From: Marthasterias glacialis
Taxonomy: Eukaryota; Echinodermata; Asteroidea; Forcipulatida; Asteriidae
DNA: 64,000 nt
Assembly (NCBI GenBank): GCA_911728455.2
Contig: OU452219.1
Span: 18,941,397 to 19,005,396 of the forward strand
Reading direction: 5' to 3'
Shown here: in pieces, positions 55,700-64,000 of the stretch
Layout of the letters: the number at the start of each line of letters is the position of its first letter
Numbering within the stretch: the first letter of the stretch is position 1
Translations under genes and position numbers: made by a program
The notes under the pieces: generated by a model
Seen by the model: the letters and a program-made list of their open reading frames with translations, nothing else
Database searches by the model: none
What the model was told of the DNA's origin: nothing

Positions 55700-56092
55700 A
55701 ATTAATTCTTGTTGGGACGCCCCACCTAATGCCCCCCTCCATAAATTTCAAAAGTTTCTGACTGATTTTCTAGAAACTTGGCAAAAATGTTCATTTTATC
55801 GAGTTTGATAATGTAAAAGAAATTCCCCAAAACATCACTAGAGGGCGTTTTTGATTGTTTGTTGCCCATTTGTGGTCAAAAATCACATTTTCCTTATAAT
55901 TTCTGTATTTTTTTGTCCAAATGTTTTGAAACTTGGCAAACTTTTTCATTTTAACATGATCAGTATATATGTTTTGGAAAAAGGCAGACAATTCTGCGGT
56001 GAATGGACTAAGCATTAAAAAGGTTACGGGCAAAAATGTGGTAGAAGGGGGCACATTGTGCCCCCCTGCCCCCCGGTCCTGATAGGGTTAAG
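55700..56092. repeat. Dispersed repeat, family H, copy 2
   Basis: Words shared with 86-530 are ATCACTAGAGGGCGTTT, AAATGTTTTGAAACTTGGCAAA, ATTTTAACATGATCAGTATATA, and GGTCCTGATAGGGTTAAG. The left half is the reverse complement of its counterpart. Confidence 0.6.
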
Positions 56093-56593
56093 GCAAAAAC
56101 CACTAGCTGAGACTTCAAACTTACAAGATGTGTTTTCATTGATTGCATTTGAGATGACCTCTTTGTCCAAATAGCCAATTCCAAACTGCACATCAAATAA
56201 AATCCTCACAAAGTTGACAAAAAATAAAGCTATAAAAGGGAAAAAGAAAGCCTTGGGACATTGAGATGAGGGTCGTCTTAGAGAGGATGAAATTCTCTCC
56301 TCATCAGATTGAAGATGTTGAACCAAAAAGGTCTTCGGGAGCTTGGGGAAGATTGGATTTCATGCGACTAATGCCCATGATTATTGATTCCCATTGTCGT
56401 CCTTGAGAGGAAATCCGAATTCCTCACAGGGAATTGTGTATAGTGTCCGAAACAGTAGTTTGAAATTTCACAATTTTATGAATAGTTTCTAAAAGTAAGA
56501 TTTTTTTTCTCTTCAGTCAGGTTTTTCTGATTGAGACACATTGATGGGCACTAAATTTTCTCTACATGTGGAGTTTTTCCAAGTTTAATTTTC

Positions 56594-56715
56594 TGGGACC
56601 TGGGCTTCTTTTCACAAAGCACCAAGACGACTTGTCAGTATTACCATAGTGATTTGTATTGTGATGTCACACTTTACTTAGCAGTTAGGATTGATTCACA
56701 CTTAAATTCAATCTT
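56594..56715. mobile_element. MITE, family B, copy 3 (inverted, diverged)
   Basis: CTTCTTTTCACAAAGCACCA, GACTTGTCAGTATTACCATAG, GATTTGTATTGTGATGTCACAC and TTAGGATTGATTCACA match the reverse complement of 11317-11464. Confidence 0.7.
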
Positions 56716-57229
56716 ATCTCTTTCTGAAATCAAACCATGTTCCACATTACTCCCTTCATCTTGTCCCTGTTTCATTAGGCTGGTAACTGGGCTTCAGAAT
56801 CGGTTGGGCCCGGAAAAAAAAGTGCTTAAATGTAAACCTATTAAAGTATTATTGTTATTATGTTATCTTTATGGCAGGAAGCGTTTTACTAAGACTTTTT
56901 TTATCCTAGTGTAGTTCGTGTATATTATGAGAACTAATCTGTTTTACTGTTAGTAATTTATTTTCTGTAGTATTGTGTTTTTAATATTAATGTTTCCAGT
57001 AATATATTTTTATAGAGCTTGAGGTACAAAACAATTTCAGATGTGTTGTAGGTTTTAATTGTAATCATCGGCTGAATAAGTAAATCTTATCTCTTATCTC
57101 TTCTTGTGTTCAAACCAAGGAACCCTCATGCCTTGCACTGTAACCCGTAGTTCTTAAGAGACCTGAGGAGAAGATGTTGGAGAGATTATTGTTAAATCAT
57201 GTAAAATTATTATATTCAGAATGTTGCAT

Positions 57230-57560
57230 CTTTTGTGCATGGTGGGTGGCTAGCGCGTAAAGCGCTCTCACCTCTCACCACTCTGGCCCTGGTTCGATTC
57301 CCGGCAATGCCCTATTTGAGTAGAGTTGTGCGTTGGTTCTTCTATGCTATTAGGATTTTTCTGCAGGCCCTCTGGTTTTCCTCCTTCCGGAAAAATCAAA
57401 GCACTTTCGATCTCTGGCTGTGGTCTGTGATCATAATGGGTCAATGTCGCTGGCTGCCAAAGGTGCCCTTGCATGCCTGCAGCTCGAACACATTGTAGCG
57501 TCGTCCTTCACAATTCCGCTTCTCAGCTGTAAGGATGATTAGCCTCCCAATTGTTATTAT
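57230..57560 (+). mobile_element. tRNA-derived SINE, nearly full length
   Basis: The head GGTGGGTGGCTAGCGCGTAA (A-box region) and the B box GGTTCGATTCCC (57291-57302) begin it. The body carries GCAGGCCCTCTGGTTTTCC, ATCTCTGGCTGTGG, ATCATAATGGGTCAATGT and CAGCTCGAACACATTG. It ends near CGCTTCTCAGCTGTAAGGAT. A smaller related B-box word (GCAGAGGTTCAAATC) follows at about 57579. Confidence 0.75.
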
Positions 57561-57599
57561 AATGCCTCACTGGAGGTGCAGAGGTTCAAATCTATAGTG

Positions 57600-58140
57600 A
57601 AAGAGTGCTGGGACAAAAGTTTTAATGGGCTACATGAAGGTGACTCCCAAACCATTGACCCCCAAAAAATGAAATTTGAGTTTCGGAATGTTCTTATACA
57701 TGTATGACTAGAAACAATTTGAGCAAGCATAAAGAAAACATCTGTGAGCTTAACATTATCACACGCGCCCCATATCCCACTCTGCCTTCACCCTTGTGTG
57801 ATACGGGACACAGACGCGCTATATTTTCCCGTATTCCACTCGATCATGTACTTGCATGCAATTTTTCTAATGTCATATACATTAAGCACCTACATGGAAA
57901 ATACATTGTATTTTAAGGGTTTTTTTCACTGGTTGATTTTATGATAGGAACAGCAGAGGATTCATAAAATCAACAAGTCCAGAAACAATCGCAAAACTGA
58001 CAATAGTGCTTGTAGCATTTTTCCTTTTTCTCAAGTGCTTCTATTTAAATGCATAGAATGAAGAGACGGGATCTTAGTTCCTTTATGCTTTTCTATTAAA
58101 TTTTGTTTCTTAAATTTCATATCGAATTTTGTTTCTTTCA
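57600..58140. other. Flank or intron upstream of the first visible MSK exon
   Basis: No exon was identified. The polypyrimidine tract and acceptor TTGTTTCTTTCAG end at 58141. Confidence 0.4.
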
Positions 58141-58141
58141 G

Positions 58142-61016
<2,875 letters not shown>

Positions 61017-61822
61017 GTACGTTATTAAGTAGACCCCCATGGATTCATGCACTGACATTGTTCAGATCTGACAATGTTTTTTTCCTTATGAATGACTGCT
61101 TACTTATCACTTTTTATCATGATACATTATTCAATCATTTTTACTGTTCACCTGGAGTATTCTTTCTTGAACCATGAATGAAAGAAGTTAGTAATGTAAT
61201 TTCGTTCGGTGGAGTGGCGAATTAGAACGAAATTAAGTTCTTATTGTTCAAAATCACTATGCGCTCCGTGGAGTCACTTGGAAGTGCAGAGGCACTTGGG
61301 TATAAAAGGTAAAGCGCGGTAGTAAAAGCCATCTGCGTATCGACAGGCATCACATCACTTATATTCAAAGCAAAATAAGCTTATGACATAGATATAAGGG
61401 AGAGATAGTTTATTATCAGTGTAATTGCAAAAAAAATTTCAGAAATATGGCACAAAGATTGTAAGCTACATACAAATTTCTAGACCAGGCAATTCTGGAA
61501 GCTTTTATTTCACGAGGTTAATAAGCTTTTGATTATTACATGCATAGCAGGGTTTTCCAGAGTACTTTCTCGTAAAGAGTTTTTTATCTCTGGTTTTTCA
61601 TCCCGCAGGGTTAGGGGAGGGTTATGAAATTGACTATAAAGGAGCATGATCTCTGACTGAATATAATGTTTAAACAAGCATTCGTAGCAGATATTGTAAG
61701 AAATGTTATATGATTGAAAGAGAAAGAAGAAATAAAAGGGTTAGCAACCGGTATGTCTGTCGGTTAGCCTCCCAAAGTTGTAAATCACTGGAGTGATGTG
61801 GAAGAATTAAGAACTAAGTTTT
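61017..61822. other. MSK intron, no exon recognised
   Basis: Donor GTACGT at 61017. No acceptor followed by kinase-like sequence was found. Confidence 0.4.
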
Positions 61823-61927
61823 TTAAGGGGGACTGTCGTCATGATCATAGCTGGCCTGTGGCTGTACATGGAATTATGAACTCTAACCCAGTTACTGCAC
61901 GAGCGCGCGTGCGGGCCATAGATCTGA

Positions 61928-62092
61928 GTCCAATTTCATAGAGCTGCTGAAGCAGAAAATAGTCAAGATACCAGTCACAGGTGATACATGTGACATGGTA
62001 GTTTGGCTGGTAACCATATTCTGGTAAGCATTATATTGTTTTGCTTAGCTACTTTGTTGTGCTTAAAAGCAGCTCTATGAAAGTGGGCCCTG
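61928..62092. mobile_element. Family A element nested within family N copy 2
   Basis: It starts GTCCAATTTCATAGAGCTGC and ends AGCTCTATGAAAGTGGGCCC. The interior has ATACCAGTCACAGGTG and TGGTAAGCATTATATTG. Confidence 0.85.
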
Positions 62093-62111
62093 ATACTGGG
62101 TGAGAGTTCAT

Positions 62112-62380
62112 AATAGACCGATCCATTAAGCCCCACCCCCTAAACACATTGACCAATCACAGCATTGGCTACATCACTGCTGTACACGTGGGCAGCACAA
62201 TATGCCTCTCTTCAATGCCACACTGCAGGACATGGACGCGCGCTATGAAGTACACGCACGCATGTTTACATTTTCCAATAGGTCTTTATCGTGATGGACT
62301 TTTGTCAGACTTTCGGTGGCATACCCAAGGCTGTGATTGGTCAACACGTAAGGGGGCGGATCTCAATGGATCGGTCTATT
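62112..62380. mobile_element. Family E-like element nested within family N copy 2
   Basis: AATAGACCGATCCATTAAGC and the reverse-complementary AATGGATCGGTCTATT are its ends; TTGACCAATCACAGC / GTGATTGGTCAA pair inside. Its first eleven bases AATAGACCGAT are the same as those of family E at 43771, but the rest differs, so it belongs to a related family. Confidence 0.85.
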
Positions 62381-63187
62381 CCATGTACAGTCACAGACAG
62401 GCCTGCTATGATCATGACCACAGTCCTCCTTTAATGGGTGAACATGTTTTACCCATTTTACGTTATGTTGCATTGTATGTTATGTTTGGGGGCTTTGAAA
62501 GCAATGTTTACAATCTATAAAAGTCACATTAAAAAAACGTGAATGGAGAGAAGATGGAGGGAAAATTTTAATGGATTTGGCGAAGAGTGGTTTCTCTAGG
62601 TAAGAGCAAATTTCCTGGATGGTTTGAAAGAGTCGCTAAGGCGGAATATTGTTCAGTTAAAAGGTTTTATTGTTGAAACATCACACATGTACATGTACAT
62701 TAATTTTTGTCTTCTTTCTTGCCCTTTATCATTCACGTCTGTTTGCTTGAATATTTGTTTGTTTACCAGGGGATTTTAAGATATTAAATCTTCAGGGTAA
62801 AGGGTGCGCATTCGATTAGACTGAACAATACGATCACAACAGTGGTTGCGTTTTATTCCAGTCATGATGTTTTCTAGGAAAAATATCTAAACGACAAATA
62901 GACTTTCATGTTTTTCCCCAAAGGAAAAAAAAGGCTTGAATTTCCCTTTTATGCTTCAGTGGTTTGAGTGCATTGTGTCCCACCTTGAATGCTAGTCACT
63001 ACACAGAGGAGATTCACCTTGACAACCCAGTATTACTTGTGTTGTAATCACGTCCTGGTCATGGAAAGTTCAAATTTTTCAACTTCCTGGGACTTGGCCT
63101 CTATTACTGCAGATACGTTTGGTGCCGGTAACTGGTGTGAAAATTGTGGTCATGACTGAAAGTGTACTTGGTAGTAATCTGCTCTGG

Positions 63188-63428
63188 TGTGGATTTCGCA
63201 AAGCGCTAGGGTTAGCCTTATCTCAAGTTAGGACGAGTAACTGGTCCTAACTTATAAGACGAGAGTCATAAGTTAGGACTAGTCATAAGTTGGGACTAGT
63301 TTTGTGAAATCCACCTATGGTGTGGATTTCACAATGCACTAGGACTAGTCTCATTTCGAGTTAGGACGAGTAACTAGTCCTAATTTAGGACTAGTCCTAA
63401 GTTGGGACTAGTTTTGTGAAATCCACCC
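63188..63428. mobile_element. Foldback element, family C, two tandem units
   Basis: Unit 1 (63188-63314) and unit 2 (63319-63428) both begin GTGTGGATTTC(G/A)CAA and end TTTTGTGAAATCCACC. They share TTAGGACGAGTAACT, CTAGTCCTAA and GTTGGGACTAGTT words. Each unit is nearly palindromic. Confidence 0.85.
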
Positions 63429-63692
63429 CTGGTTTTGTCCAGGGTGGTTTGGTACACTTGGTAGGTGTGACCAAACTTTCCTAGTTCCATGCACTTAGGA
63501 TTGAGCTTTCTAGCTTTGTTGGAGCAAGCACCATTTGATAATCATACTAATAGTAATAAAAACAGCATTTATGTATCGCATTGTGAATCAAAGATTCCTC
63601 AAAGCGCTTAAACAATAGAACCAAAAAGCAATACAACAAAACAAGTACAATTCCCAATGGAAAATTGTATGATTTTGTTATAATTGACATCT

Positions 63693-63879
63693 GGGCCCAA
63701 TTTCATTTAGCTGCTTAAGCAGACATTTTTGCTTAACTATTTTTCTGTAAAAGCAAATATTAGCAGGATACCAGTCAAAGACGGTGTATATGATATGTCT
63801 GGTACCCTTATTCTGGTAAGCATAATTTGTTGTGCTTAGCAACTTTTCATGCTTAAGCAGCACTATGAAATTGGGCCTA
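63693..63879. mobile_element. Family A element (about 187 bp), best preserved copy
   Basis: GGGCCCAATTTCATTTAGCTGC pairs with GCAGCACTATGAAATTGGGCC (with one or two mismatches). CAGGATACCAGTCAAAG and TGGTAAGCATAATTTG are inside. It is in the MSK intron. Confidence 0.85.
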
Positions 63880-63973
63880 GAGCTTACTGTAAACTTCACA
63901 ATTAGTTTCGCTTCTTTTTTGGCTTCATAGCTCATGATTTTCTTGTCAGAAAATGTTTCTTATTGCCATCGCA

Positions 63974-64000
63974 AAAAACAAACAAACAAACAAACAAACA
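63974..64000. repeat. (CAAA)n microsatellite at the right edge
   Basis: About seven units run to the end of the window. Confidence 0.9.

Larger units (their letters stand above)
61823..62435. mobile_element. Family N element, copy 2, interrupted by two other elements
   Basis: The ends AAGGGGGACTGTCGTCATGA and ATCATGACCACAGTCCTCCTTT match the family N ends at 53620-53831. The inside is in three pieces: left 61823-61927, middle 62093-62111 (TACTGGGTGAGAGTTCAT), right 62381-62435. Removing the two insertions restores the order of copy 1. Confidence 0.85.

Noticed and set aside
57230-57310. A functional tRNA gene
   Set aside because: It continues into a conserved SINE body and lacks a proper acceptor stem.

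Overview
The window is nuclear DNA from an animal. It has spliced genes with GT-AG introns, an SR splicing factor, a spliceosomal Sm protein, an MSK-type kinase, and a very dense load of short inverted-repeat elements and tRNA-derived SINEs. The proteins look deuterostome-like, and the repeat landscape fits a marine invertebrate, most probably an echinoderm. That taxonomic call is inference, not proof.

Layout. (1) At 2.6-11.0 kb lies a cluster of three LC8-type dynein light chain genes, one on the minus strand and two on the plus strand, plus a broken C-terminal fragment. Each coding region sits in one exon behind an apparent 5' non-coding exon. The two outer copies share clearly related promoters in opposite orientation, and a related promoter motif occurs at the left edge of the window. 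(2) At 13.8-17.8 kb is a complete four-exon ERG28 gene (sterol biosynthesis scaffold). Its third intron holds a 31-bp minisatellite built from the end of a mobile element. (3) At 22.4-23.9 kb is an SLC46-like transporter in one exon. (4) At 29.3-37.4 kb is an eight-exon SR protein of the SRSF4/5/6 (B52/SRp55) type, with a 39-nt exon whose skipping preserves the frame. (5) At 39.9-41.5 kb is SNRPD2 (Sm D2) on the minus strand, tail-to-tail with the SR gene; its first coding exon is only five coding bases long. (6) At 58.1-61.0 kb are three internal exons of the MSK1/2 kinase gene (RPS6KA5-like), coding for the start of the N-terminal kinase domain. The gene runs off the right edge, and its first exon was not found.

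The rest, over half of the window, is intergenic and intronic DNA filled with foldback elements and MITEs of at least a dozen families. Examples are a nested triple insertion at 61.8-62.4 kb, a near-perfect 256-bp foldback at 27.4 kb, and paired tandem copies at 50.5-50.9 kb. The genes do not form one pathway. Two, however, are splicing factors facing each other, and ERG28, the SR gene and the MSK gene have human relatives all on chromosome 14q, which suggests a preserved ancestral linkage block. I saw no CRISPR, operon or prokaryotic element.
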